Below the pieces are notes generated by a model, which was not told the origin of the DNA, searched no databases, and was given only the letters and a program-made list of their open reading frames with translations. A stretch of 19,334 nucleotides of DNA from an uncultured Eubacteriales bacterium (GTDB lineage Bacteria > Bacillota > Clostridia > Oscillospirales > Acutalibacteraceae), in NCBI GenBank assembly GCA_900319255.1, contig ONNU01000253.1, positions 1 through 19,334 of the forward strand, written 5' to 3'. A program made the translations under genes and the position numbers. This document shows, in pieces, positions 1-7,104 of the stretch. Every line of letters starts with the position of its first letter. Positions within the stretch are counted from its first letter, which is position 1.

Positions 1-858
1 ATCCTCTCTGTTGTTCCTGTAAACATCATATTCTTCCCAGATGGTTTCAAGACTTGTGAAGGTCTCCTCTACCTCGCCGTCAAGCTCGATAACTGTTGCT
101 ACGATCAGCGCATTTATCATGCTCAGCGGAGCTACAAGCGAGTCTACGATGGATGCCATATCGCTTTTTGCAATAAGTACATAGTCTGACTTTTCGCAAA
201 GCGGGCTGGTCATGCTGTCTGTCAAGGCAATGACCTTGGCACCTCTGCGGCTTGCAAAGGTCATTGCCTTGACAGCTGCGTTTGAATATCTCGGGAAGCT
301 TATCCCGATGAAAACATCCTTTTCGGAGATCCTGAAAAGCTGCTCGTATATTTCTGTTTCTCCGTAATTGCTAATTACCTTTACATTCTTGAATATAAGC
401 GAATAATAATAGCCAAGAAATGACGCAAGCGCTGCGGAGCTTCTTACTGCAAAAATATAGATCGTTCCGGCATTTGATATTGCCTTTACTGAATTGACAA
501 AATCTTCGTTTGAGGTTTCTTCAATGGTCTTTCTGATCTTTTCGATATCCTGATTCAGAACGCTGGACAGAATATCTTCATTGCCGAAGCGGTTTTTTGT
601 TACCTCGATACGCTGTATCGAAGTCAGCTTATCCCTTATCATCTCCTGCATTGCCTTCTGCATCTTGGGATATCCGTCATATCCTAATTCTGTAGCAAAA
701 CGCACAACAGTCGATTCACTTACTCCAACGGTACTTCCAAGCTTTGATGCAGTCATAAATGCCGCCTTATCATAATGCTCTGTGATAAAACCGGCAATCA
801 GCTTCTGTCCCTTTGAAAATCCGGACATTCCTTCATTTATAAGCGACAATAGATTCAT
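1..858 (-). CDS. MurR/RpiR-family transcriptional regulator, 3' end outside window
   Basis: My translation gives 286 residues with no stop before the window edge, so the gene is cut at its C-terminus. The visible length is already about that of the family (roughly 280-290), so only a few residues should be missing. Residues about 1-75 fit the RpiR helix-turn-helix, with the recognition region around SESTVVRFATELGY (47-60). Residues about 130-255 fit a SIS sugar-phosphate-binding fold (IYIFAVRSSAA at 133-143, FIGISFPRYSNAA at 183-195). Members of this family sense phosphosugars or amino sugars and repress or activate nearby catabolic genes. The ATG at 858 follows AGAGGT at about 9 nt. The regulated genes are probably to the left, outside the window, so the effector cannot be named. 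The 34-residue membrane protein gene just upstream reads the same way and may share its transcript. The gene is absent from simple start-to-stop ORF lists because it has no stop here. Confidence 0.9.
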   Translation of the reverse strand, partial: MNLLSLINEGMSGFSKGQKLIAGFITEHYDKAAFMTASKLGSTVGVSESTVVRFATELGYDGYPKMQKAMQEMIRDKLTSIQRIEVTKNRFGNEDILSSVLNQDIEKIRKTIEETSNEDFVNSVKAISNAGTIYIFAVRSSAALASFLGYYYSLIFKNVKVISNYGETEIYEQLFRISEKDVFIGISFPRYSNAAVKAMTFASRRGAKVIALTDSMTSPLCEKSDYVLIAKSDMASIVDSLVAPLSMINALIVATVIELDGEVEETFTSLETIWEEYDVYRNNRED

Positions 859-910
859 TTTTATCTGACCTCTGTTTCAAATGTTTATTCTGAAATATTT
901 CTGATGACGA

Positions 911-1015
911 TCAGAAATTCACGGTAGCGATAAGTATAGAGAATACACTGAGAACTATAAGTACACAAAGAACTATGGCTGTTATCCTGATCACCAGTTT
1001 CCTTTTCTTGAACAT
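911..1015 (-). CDS. 34-residue single-helix membrane protein
   Basis: A short ORF of 34 codons plus stop. It starts at an ATG at 1015 preceded by AAAAAGGAG with a 9-nt spacer, a strong Shine-Dalgarno sequence. The product opens with a basic cluster (MFKKRKLVIR) followed by about 20 hydrophobic residues (ITAIVLCVLIVLSVFSILIA, 11-30) and ends TVNF. This is the pattern of a small inner-membrane protein with a cytoplasmic N-terminus. It lies 52 nt upstream of the RpiR-type regulator on the same strand, so the two may be co-transcribed. I recognise no family and propose no function. The overlapping plus-strand ORF that covers it lacks a comparable ribosome binding site and is probably its antisense shadow. 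The strong ribosome binding site and the helix are the only evidence that it is real. Confidence 0.55.
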   Translation of the reverse strand: MFKKRKLVIRITAIVLCVLIVLSVFSILIATVNF

Positions 1016-1361
1016 TCAGATCATCTCCTTTTTGATATTATCAGGCATATTGCTTCTGGGGTATGCTTTCTCCGATCCTCTGCGGCATCCTGATACACGC
1101 TGTCAGGTTCAGAATGACAGATCCCGGGAAAATACGGAATATTATCTTTTCCGCCCTGTCCCACAGCCGGTAAGCCGATGAAAACGATCAGACCGGAGCA
1201 TACTTTTACAACTAAATTCAATATTACTCCAAAGCAGCAGAAAATGCAAGTCTACTTTCAAAATATTTTATAATAATTATCGGAAAAAATTAAATTTCGT
1301 TGTTTTATTGGTTAAAATGCGTAGTTTGCATTATTTTTATACGCAACTTTGCATAAAAAGA
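1016..1361. other. Divergent intergenic region, AT-rich
   Basis: This stretch separates the leftward small-protein/regulator unit from the rightward aconitase unit. Its right part (about 1250-1361) is very AT-rich and carries the candidate operator described separately. Leftward transcription may start from a weak promoter read on the minus strand: TTGCAT, 17 nt, TAATAT (about 1223-1251). A minus-strand ORF of 66 codons (1221-1021) begins at a TTG behind GGAG and ends just before the 34-residue gene, but its composition past residue 20 does not look protein-like. It is left uncalled. Confidence 0.5.
1317..1354. promoter_or_regulatory. Candidate operator: paired TTTGCAT repeats upstream of the aconitase promoter
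   Basis: Two TTTGCAT copies (1325-1331 and 1348-1354) lie 23 bp apart, ending 7 bp before the -35 box. The first lies in ATGC-N7-GCAT, which also fits a LysR-type T-N11-A box. The second is part of GCAA-CT-TTGC. TGCGTA (1318-1323) and TACGCA (1340-1345) form a further inverted pair. Position and symmetry suggest a regulator site, possibly for a LysR-type protein as with CcpC at Bacillus citB. The motif does not match the CcpC consensus, so the regulator is unknown. Confidence 0.4.
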
Positions 1362-1390
1362 TTGACAAATTATTCATTTTGAAGGATAAT
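1362..1390 (+). promoter_or_regulatory. Sigma-A promoter of the aconitase operon
   Basis: TTGACA (1362-1367) and GATAAT (1385-1390) are separated by exactly 17 bp. The -35 box is perfect and the -10 box matches 5 of 6 bases. Transcription should begin near 1397, leaving a leader of about 95 nt. The leader holds a short GGAAC-AAT-GTTCC palindrome (1441-1453) and ends in an AAGGAGGAAGG ribosome binding site (1478-1488) before the ATG at 1492. Confidence 0.8.
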
Positions 1391-1491
1391 ATATATGCAT
1401 ACATTATAGATGTAAATTTTTATAAGTATTTTGGCTTGCCGGAACAATGTTCCTGAGCGCCGGCTGGAATATTAAATAAGGAGGAAGGATC

Positions 1492-3426
1492 ATGGGCTAT
1501 ACAATCGCTCAGAAAATCATCAAGGCTCATCTGCTCAGCGGTGATATGACCGTAGGCAGTGAGGTCGGACTCAGAATTGATCAGACTCTTACACAGGATG
1601 CAACCGGAACAATGGCTTATCTCGAATTTGAGGCTATCGGTGTACCAAGAGTTAAGACAGAAAAAAGCGTGGCTTATATCGACCACAATACTCTCCAGAC
1701 AGGCTTTGAAAACGCTGATGACCATCGCTTTATCCAGTCAGTCTGCAAAAAGCACGGCATCTATTTCTCAAGACCCGGCAACGGTATCTGCCATCAGGTA
1801 CATCTCGAAAGATTCGGTATGCCCGGAAAAACACTTATCGGCTCTGACAGCCATACTCCCACAGGCGGCGGTATCGGTATGCTTGCTATCGGCGCAGGCG
1901 GACTTGACGTTGCTGTTGCTATGGGCGGCGGCGCTTACTATATCCCTATGCCTAAAATGGTCAGAATCAACCTCACAGGCAAGCTTCAGCCCTGGGTATC
2001 TGCAAAGGATATCATTCTTGAGGTTCTGAGGATCATGTCCGTTAAGGGCGGCGTAGGCAAGATCGTTGAATACGGCGGCGAGGGCGTAAAGACTCTTACC
2101 GTTCCTGAGAGAGCTACTATTACAAACATGGGCGCTGAGCTTGGCGCAACTACCTCTGTTTTCCCGTCTGACGAGATCACAAGAGAGTTTATGAAGGCTC
2201 AGGGTCGTGAGCAGGATTGGACAGAGCTTTCTGCTGATGCTGACGCAGTTTATGATGAAGTCATAGATATCGATCTTTCTAAGCTTGTGCCGGCTGCTGC
2301 ATGTCCCCACAGCCCTGACAATATCAAGACTATCGAAGAGATAGGTCCTCAGAAGATCGATCAGGTATGCATCGGTTCATGTACAAACTCATCCTATCTC
2401 GATCTTATGAGAGTTGCTGCTATTCTCAAGGGCAAAACTGTTGCTGACGGTGTTTCTCTTGCAATCGCTCCCGGCTCAAAGCAGGTTTACAATATGCTGG
2501 CAAGAAACGGCGCTCTTGCAGATATCATTGAGGCAGGCGCAAGAATTCTTGAATGTGCATGCGGTCCATGCATCGGTATGGGTCAGTCACCTAACAGCAA
2601 GGGTATCTCACTGAGAACCTTCAACCGTAACTTTGAAGGACGCTCAGGCACAAGAGACGGACAGATCTATCTTGTCAGCCCTGAAACTGCTGCGGCTTCC
2701 GCTCTAACAGGCGTATTCACAGATCCGAGAACTCTCGGCGATGCTGTAAATATTCCCCTGCCTGAGAAGTTTGAATATAACGACAATATGGTCATCGCTC
2801 CTGCAAGTGAAGAGGAAATGGACAGCGTTGAGGTTCTCAGAGGCCCCAATATCAAGCCCTACCCCGATACTGCTCCCCTTGCTGAAAGCATTGATGTTCC
2901 CTGCTCTCTCAAGGTCGGCGATAATATCACAACTGACCATATCATGCCCGCAGGCGCAAAGATACTTCCCCTGCGTTCCAATATCCCTGCTATTTCACAG
3001 CACTGCTTTACTGTATGCGATAAGGATTTCCCCGAAAGAGCTAAAAAGCTGGGCGCAAGCATTATTGTCGGCGGCGTGAACTACGGTCAGGGAAGCTCCC
3101 GTGAACATGCAGCTCTTGCTCCCCTTTATCTCGGCGTAAAGGCTGTTGTTGTAAAGTCCTTTGCAAGAATTCACAGAGCTAACCTTGTCAATGCAGGTAT
3201 CCTTCCCCTTACATTCGTTAACGAGGCTGATTATGACAGCATCAGCGAGGGCGATGAGCTTTCTCTCCCGGATGTACGTCAGCTTATTTCTGAAGGCAAG
3301 GAAGAGCTTACTCTTGTAAATAAGACAAACGGCAAGGAAATGAAGGTTCTGTGCGAGCTTTCCGACAGAACAAGAGATATAATCCTTGCAGGCGGTCTGC
3401 TTGATTATACAAGAAATAACGGCTGA
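1492..3426 (+). CDS. Aconitate hydratase (short monomeric type)
   Basis: Interconverts citrate and isocitrate via cis-aconitate (EC 4.2.1.3), in the cytoplasm. The 644-residue length matches the short aconitase subgroup sometimes called Aquifex-type, shorter than the approximately 900-residue AcnA. The active-site segment IGSDSHTPTGG is at 116-126. The [4Fe-4S] cluster ligands should be C297 (GSCTNS), C357 and C360 (CACGPCIG). The swivel domain carries TTDHIMPAG (480-488) and GQGSSREHAALAP (532-544), with the substrate-binding SSRE. All key residues are present, so it should be active. The ATG sits 3 nt after a very strong AAGGAGGAAGG. It leads a unit with isocitrate dehydrogenase 92 nt downstream, which fits the oxidative route from citrate to 2-oxoglutarate and glutamate. 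Homologues in the LeuC/homoaconitase group are related, but LeuC is a shorter large subunit without a fused swivel domain. Confidence 0.95.
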   Translation: MGYTIAQKIIKAHLLSGDMTVGSEVGLRIDQTLTQDATGTMAYLEFEAIGVPRVKTEKSVAYIDHNTLQTGFENADDHRFIQSVCKKHGIYFSRPGNGICHQVHLERFGMPGKTLIGSDSHTPTGGGIGMLAIGAGGLDVAVAMGGGAYYIPMPKMVRINLTGKLQPWVSAKDIILEVLRIMSVKGGVGKIVEYGGEGVKTLTVPERATITNMGAELGATTSVFPSDEITREFMKAQGREQDWTELSADADAVYDEVIDIDLSKLVPAAACPHSPDNIKTIEEIGPQKIDQVCIGSCTNSSYLDLMRVAAILKGKTVADGVSLAIAPGSKQVYNMLARNGALADIIEAGARILECACGPCIGMGQSPNSKGISLRTFNRNFEGRSGTRDGQIYLVSPETAAASALTGVFTDPRTLGDAVNIPLPEKFEYNDNMVIAPASEEEMDSVEVLRGPNIKPYPDTAPLAESIDVPCSLKVGDNITTDHIMPAGAKILPLRSNIPAISQHCFTVCDKDFPERAKKLGASIIVGGVNYGQGSSREHAALAPLYLGVKAVVVKSFARIHRANLVNAGILPLTFVNEADYDSISEGDELSLPDVRQLISEGKEELTLVNKTNGKEMKVLCELSDRTRDIILAGGLLDYTRNNG

Positions 3427-3438
3427 TAATAAATGCCG

Positions 3439-3475
3439 GAGATTGTCTATGGCGCTCAGCTCCACGGACAATCTC
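3439..3475 (+). other. Intercistronic hairpin between aconitase and isocitrate dehydrogenase
   Basis: GAGATTGTC (3439-3447) and GACAATCTC (3467-3475) are perfect 9-bp complementary arms around a 19-nt loop that can add TGG/CCA pairs. No T-tract follows directly, so a full terminator is unlikely. An RNA stabiliser, a processing site or partial attenuation would fit. Function is inferred only from position. Confidence 0.5.
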
Positions 3476-3518
3476 TTGTCATTTATCATATATCAAAATA
3501 CCGAAAGGACTGGAGAAA

Positions 3519-4736
3519 ATGGAAAAAATTCAGATGACTACCCCCATCGTTGAGATGGACGGCGATGAAATGACCAGAGTGCTCTGGACAATGATCAAGG
3601 ACAAGCTTATCAATCCCTTTGTTGAGCTTAAAAGCGAATATTATGATCTCGGTCTTGAGAACAGAGAAAAGACCAAGGATCAGGTTACTGTTGACAGCGC
3701 TGAGGCTACAAAGAAATACGGAGTTGCTGTAAAGTGCGCTACCATTACGCCTAATGCAGAGCGCGTTAAGGAGTACAACCTTACACAGATGTGGAAATCT
3801 CCTAACGGTACTATCCGCGCAATTCTTGACGGTACTGTTTTCAGAACTCCTATCCTTGTAAAGGGCATCACTCCCTATATCTCAACCTGGAAAAAGCCTA
3901 TTACCATCGCTCGTCATGCATACGGCGATGTATACAAGAACACAGAAATGGTCGTTGCTGAGGGCAGCAAGGCTGAGCTTATCGTTACTGACAAGGACGG
4001 CAACGAAACAAGACAGCTTATCCATCAGTTCAACGGCTCTGACGGTATCATTCAGGGTCTGCACAATGTTGACAAGAGTATCGGAAGCTTTGCAAGAGCC
4101 TGCTTTAATTTTGCGCTTGACAAGAAGCAGGATCTCTGGTTCGCTACAAAGGATACTATCTCCAAGAAGTACGACCACCGCTTCAAGGATATTTTCAATG
4201 AGATATTTGAAAATGAATACAAGGATAAATTTGAAAAAGCTGGCATCACCTATTTCTATACCCTTATCGACGATGCTGTTGCAAGAGTTGTTCGTTCTGA
4301 GGGCGGATATATCTGGGCCTGCAAGAACTATGACGGCGATGTAATGTCAGATATGGTAGCTACAGCCTTCGGTTCACTGGCTATGATGACATCCGTTCTG
4401 GTTTCTCCTGACGGTATCTATGAATACGAGGCTGCTCACGGTACTGTTCAGCGTCATTATTATAAGTACCTCAAGGGTGAATCCACCTCTACCAACTCTG
4501 TTGCTACTATCTTTGCATGGAGCGGCGCTCTGCGCAAGAGAGGCGAGCTTGACGGAAATGATAAGCTCAGCGCTTTTGCTGACAATCTTGAAAAGGCTAC
4601 TATCGACACCATCGAGGATGGTATCATGACAGGCGACCTCTATCTCCTTTCCTCTCTCGAGAACAAGACAAAGGTAGACAGCGAGACCTTCCTCGACGAG
4701 ATCAACAAGAGACTTTCTGCAATTATCGAAAAATAA
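3519..4736 (+). CDS. icd: NADP-dependent isocitrate dehydrogenase
   Basis: Oxidative decarboxylation of isocitrate to 2-oxoglutarate (EC 1.1.1.42), cytoplasmic, normally a homodimer. The 405 residues and the sequence itself match the eukaryote-like subfamily shared with human IDH1, not the E. coli Icd type. Substrate-binding residues are visible: SPNGTIR (94-100), R109, R132 in TIARHAYGDVY, Y139, and K211 in ATKD. Metal-ligand aspartates are D251 (LIDDAVA) and D274/D278 (YDGDVMSD). R312 and H313 in AHGTVQRHYY align with the residues that bind the 2'-phosphate of NADP in IDH1, which supports NADP over NAD. The ATG follows GGAG closely. Together with the aconitase gene before it, it supplies 2-oxoglutarate for nitrogen assimilation. 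The start of the next gene lies 16 nt downstream. Confidence 0.96.
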   Translation: MEKIQMTTPIVEMDGDEMTRVLWTMIKDKLINPFVELKSEYYDLGLENREKTKDQVTVDSAEATKKYGVAVKCATITPNAERVKEYNLTQMWKSPNGTIRAILDGTVFRTPILVKGITPYISTWKKPITIARHAYGDVYKNTEMVVAEGSKAELIVTDKDGNETRQLIHQFNGSDGIIQGLHNVDKSIGSFARACFNFALDKKQDLWFATKDTISKKYDHRFKDIFNEIFENEYKDKFEKAGITYFYTLIDDAVARVVRSEGGYIWACKNYDGDVMSDMVATAFGSLAMMTSVLVSPDGIYEYEAAHGTVQRHYYKYLKGESTSTNSVATIFAWSGALRKRGELDGNDKLSAFADNLEKATIDTIEDGIMTGDLYLLSSLENKTKVDSETFLDEINKRLSAIIEK

Positions 4737-4752
4737 TTCAGAAGGTGCCCCA

Positions 4753-5054
4753 ATGGGAAAAGAAACATCATCAAGGAAGTCGTAAAGCAGGCAAAGATAA
4801 TTCTTTTTACCGGGATAGCGTTTTTTCTGGTCGCTGGAGGATATGCTCTTCTGAATATTATGAATGGCATCTATTCAAGCCTTACAATACTTTGTATAGT
4901 TTGCTGTGTAATCGGTCTTGTGCTTATCGTTTCAGGTATTCACGATCTGACCGACCCGGAAAAAAGCTTTACGGTTAAAAAGAATCCGGAAATATTTGCT
5001 ATGACCGAGGAGCATTTTTCTTATATTATTTTTGCAGATAATATAACGATGTAA
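4753..5054 (+). pseudogene. Two-helix membrane protein with a one-base frame break near its start
   Basis: An ATG at 4753 has a fitting AAGG seven bases upstream but reads only MGKETSSRKS before a TAA. From codon 4, the -1 frame is open to a stop at 5052-5054 and clearly protein-like. Joined at the GGGAAAA run (4755-4761), the product would be 100 residues: basic N-terminus (MGKRNIIKEVVKQAK), helix about 16-34, helix about 44-62, then a 38-residue cytoplasmic tail ending SYIIFADNITM. The long frame itself has no ATG, GTG or TTG before its first helix; its first ATG (4860) would delete that helix. Possible explanations are a real one-base deletion, a base-call or assembly error (five A instead of four), or programmed -1 slippage, since G GGA AAA is in the correct phase for a slippery heptamer. 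It is the third gene of the aconitase-icd unit. No family recognised. Confidence 0.6.
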
Positions 5055-5070
5055 ATATTTTAGTGAAATG

Positions 5071-5105
5071 AAAAAGTCGATGAATTTCCGGTTCATCGAC
5101 TTTTT
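5071..5105. terminator. Bidirectional intrinsic terminator between convergent units
   Basis: Perfect 14-bp arms (AAAAAGTCGATGAA, 5071-5084; TTCATCGACTTTTT, 5092-5105) flank a 7-nt loop. The T-run at 5101-5106 serves plus-strand transcripts of the aconitase unit, and the A-run at 5071-5075 becomes the U-tract for htpG transcripts on the minus strand. Confidence 0.9.
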
Positions 5106-5139
5106 TCTATTATATTCTGTTTTAGGATCCGGTTTTATA

Positions 5140-6975
5140 TCAGACAAGACCCATTACTTCAACGCTTCTCTCGACGAAGCCTTCAAGCTCCTCTGCGGTA
5201 AGCTTGCGCTGGCTGAGTACGGCGAGATCATAAATATGCTTGCAAAGAAGCTCTTTCTTTTCATCATCGTATTCGCTTATCTTACTGATAATGGGGTTAG
5301 CTGTGTTCAGAATGAGTGTTTCCTTTGCCTTATCATTATTTGCGCCGAACATATCACCGTAAAGACGGTTCATATCGTTGATCCTTCTCTGATATTCATT
5401 GATGGTGATAACTGCCGGTGTGCCTTCTGTTTTCAGAGCCTTTGCCTTTATCTCAAGCTTATCATCTCCGAGAGCCTTTTTGAAGATCTCAATAAGCTGT
5501 TCATTTTCTTCGGGGCTGTTCTCTGCGTCCTTATCATCTGATTTAAGGGCTTCGTCAACCTCGGAGTCAATTCTGACAAATCTTGTGCCCGGCTCCTTGT
5601 ATTCGAGATAGGTTACAAAATGTGTATCTATATTATGCTCCAGAAGTACAGCATCAATTCCGTTATCCTTGAAGATCTTGACATACTGTGCCTGAGCGTT
5701 CATGTCGGATACATAATAAACCTTGTTGTCCTCGGTTTTCGGGATCTCTGAGAAGGTCGTGAATTCACCGTCTGTCTTTTTGTAAAGAATGATATCCTTC
5801 ATTCTGTCATAGAATTTATCATCCTTGATGCAGCCGAACTTGATAAACGGGCAGATATCATCCCAATAGCTTTCGTATTCCTTGCGCTCATTCTTGAATA
5901 CGCTTACCAGCTTATCTGCTACTTTCTTTGTAATGTGTCTGGAGATCTTCGCTACCTCTGCATCGTTCTGCAGGAAGGAACGTGATACATTCAGCGGAAG
6001 ATCAGGACAGTCGATAACGCCCTTGAGAAGCATCAGGAACTCGGGAACTACCTCTTTTATATTATCTGCGATATACACCTGATTTGAGAAAAGCTTGATC
6101 TCTCCGGGCATTACCTGCAGCTTATCTGTCTGCTTCGGGAAATAAAGTATGCCCTTGAGATTGAAGGGATAGTCAACATTGAGGTGTATCCAGAAAAGCG
6201 GCAGATTGATGTCCGGGAATACCTCTCTGTAGAAGTCCTCATATTCCTCTGTTGTGCAGTCCTTGGGAGCCTTGAGCCAAAGCGGATTTGTGATATTGAC
6301 AGGCTTTTCCTCTGGCATTTCTCCGTTTTCCTTATCGTTTTTCTCCTGTACACAGGTATAGAAAATTTCATAAGGCATGAAATGACAGTATTTCTTGAGA
6401 ACTGATCTGAGCTTGAGGCTGTCGCAGAATTCCATGCCGTCCTCTGAAAGATGCATGATAACAGAGGTTCCTCTTGTTGTTCTCTCACTGTCTGTGATCT
6501 GATAGGTGCTGCTGCCGTCACTTGACCAGTGTACAGCCTCGCTGTCCTTTACATATGAAAGAGTATCAATCTCTACTGTATCGGATACCATATACGCTGA
6601 ATAAAAGCCAAGTCCGAAATGACCGATAATTCCGCCTTCTGCATCGGTTTTATCGCTGTACTTTTCGATAAATTCCTTTGCGCCGGAAAATGCCACCTGA
6701 GTTATGTACTTCTCAACCTCATCTGCTGTCATACCAAGACCGTTATCACTGACGGTAAGGGTCTTTGCGTCCTTATCGAGAATAACGTCGATCCTCGGCT
6801 TTGAGTCGTCACTTTCAGCCTCGCCTATGGTGCAAAGGCTCTGATGCTTTTTGATTGCATCGCAGCCGTTGGCTATTATCTCTCTGAGGAATATGTCCTT
6901 GTCGGAATAAAGCCACTTTTTGATGATCGGGAAAAGATTTTCCGAATCAACTCTTATCTGTCCTTCTTTTTGCAT
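5140..6975 (-). CDS. htpG: HSP90-family molecular chaperone HtpG
   Basis: A dimeric ATP-driven cytoplasmic chaperone that remodels client proteins, often with DnaK. The chosen start (ATG at 6975) gives 611 residues, near the usual 620 or so. It sits 8 nt after a GGAGG; the in-frame ATG five codons earlier actually overlaps that GGAGG and is unlikely to be used. The N-terminal ATPase domain shows FLREIIANGCDA (29-40) with E32 and N36 at the catalytic and Mg positions, SDNGLGM (76-82), GHFGLGF (118-124) and RGT (168-170). The middle domain has LNVSRSFLQND (328-338), whose R332 matches the arginine contacting the ATP gamma-phosphate. Residues from about 490 form the dimerisation domain. The leader contains a nested inverted repeat. 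No CIRCE or CtsR box was seen. The gene ends 34 bp from the bidirectional terminator. Confidence 0.96.
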   Translation of the reverse strand: MQKEGQIRVDSENLFPIIKKWLYSDKDIFLREIIANGCDAIKKHQSLCTIGEAESDDSKPRIDVILDKDAKTLTVSDNGLGMTADEVEKYITQVAFSGAKEFIEKYSDKTDAEGGIIGHFGLGFYSAYMVSDTVEIDTLSYVKDSEAVHWSSDGSSTYQITDSERTTRGTSVIMHLSEDGMEFCDSLKLRSVLKKYCHFMPYEIFYTCVQEKNDKENGEMPEEKPVNITNPLWLKAPKDCTTEEYEDFYREVFPDINLPLFWIHLNVDYPFNLKGILYFPKQTDKLQVMPGEIKLFSNQVYIADNIKEVVPEFLMLLKGVIDCPDLPLNVSRSFLQNDAEVAKISRHITKKVADKLVSVFKNERKEYESYWDDICPFIKFGCIKDDKFYDRMKDIILYKKTDGEFTTFSEIPKTEDNKVYYVSDMNAQAQYVKIFKDNGIDAVLLEHNIDTHFVTYLEYKEPGTRFVRIDSEVDEALKSDDKDAENSPEENEQLIEIFKKALGDDKLEIKAKALKTEGTPAVITINEYQRRINDMNRLYGDMFGANNDKAKETLILNTANPIISKISEYDDEKKELLCKHIYDLAVLSQRKLTAEELEGFVERSVEVMGLV

Positions 6976-6995
6976 TTTGATTACCTCCATTTTTT

Positions 6996-7056
6996 CAGAC
7001 GATTGTAAAAGCTCCGAATTCCGTATAGAACAGATCGGAATGTTTACAATGGTCTG
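6996..7056 (-). promoter_or_regulatory. Nested inverted repeat in the htpG leader
   Basis: Outer arms 6996-7009 and 7043-7056 (CAGAC-C/G-ATTGTAAA) match in 13 of 14 positions. Inside, ATTCCG (7018-7023) and CGGAAT (7036-7041) are perfect arms. The block ends about 20 nt before the htpG start. Neither side has a T-tract, so it is not a terminator. It may be an operator for a dimeric repressor or an RNA element. A weak promoter read on the minus strand (TTGTAA, 16 nt, TATACG) lies inside it. Confidence 0.55.
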
Positions 7057-7070
7057 ATGATATATTTGTT

Positions 7071-7096
7071 CCGCTCCGAATTTTATTTCAGAGCGG
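7071..7096 (-). terminator. Hairpin just after ftsK, weak terminator candidate
   Basis: CCGCTC (7071-7076) pairs with GAGCGG (7091-7096), extended by a few A/T pairs with one G-U. It lies 8 bp beyond the ftsK stop codon. In the minus direction the downstream bases are AACAAATATA, not a U-tract, so termination would be poor; some read-through into htpG is likely. Confidence 0.35.
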
Positions 7097-7104
7097 ATGT
7101 ATTA

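Noticed and set aside
975..1181. Plus-strand ORF of 68 codons
   Set aside because: It covers the antisense of the 34-residue gene, whose helix it mirrors, and it has no good ribosome site.
1021..1221. Minus-strand ORF of 66 codons with a TTG start behind GGAG, ending just before the 34-residue gene
   Set aside because: Hydrophobic only at its very start, then compositionally unlike a protein. A candidate -10 box overlaps its ribosome site. No family resemblance; could be leader sequence.
1438..1464. Possible riboswitch in the aconitase leader (GGAAC-AAT-GTTCC with GCCGG/CCGGC)
   Set aside because: Arms overlap each other and the whole leader is only about 95 nt; no known riboswitch core or T-box sequence is present.
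4745..4978. Plus-strand ORF of 77 codons starting at GTG
   Set aside because: Overlaps the two-helix membrane protein in a different frame; its translation is rich in Ser, Arg and Tyr without hydrophobic or motif structure.
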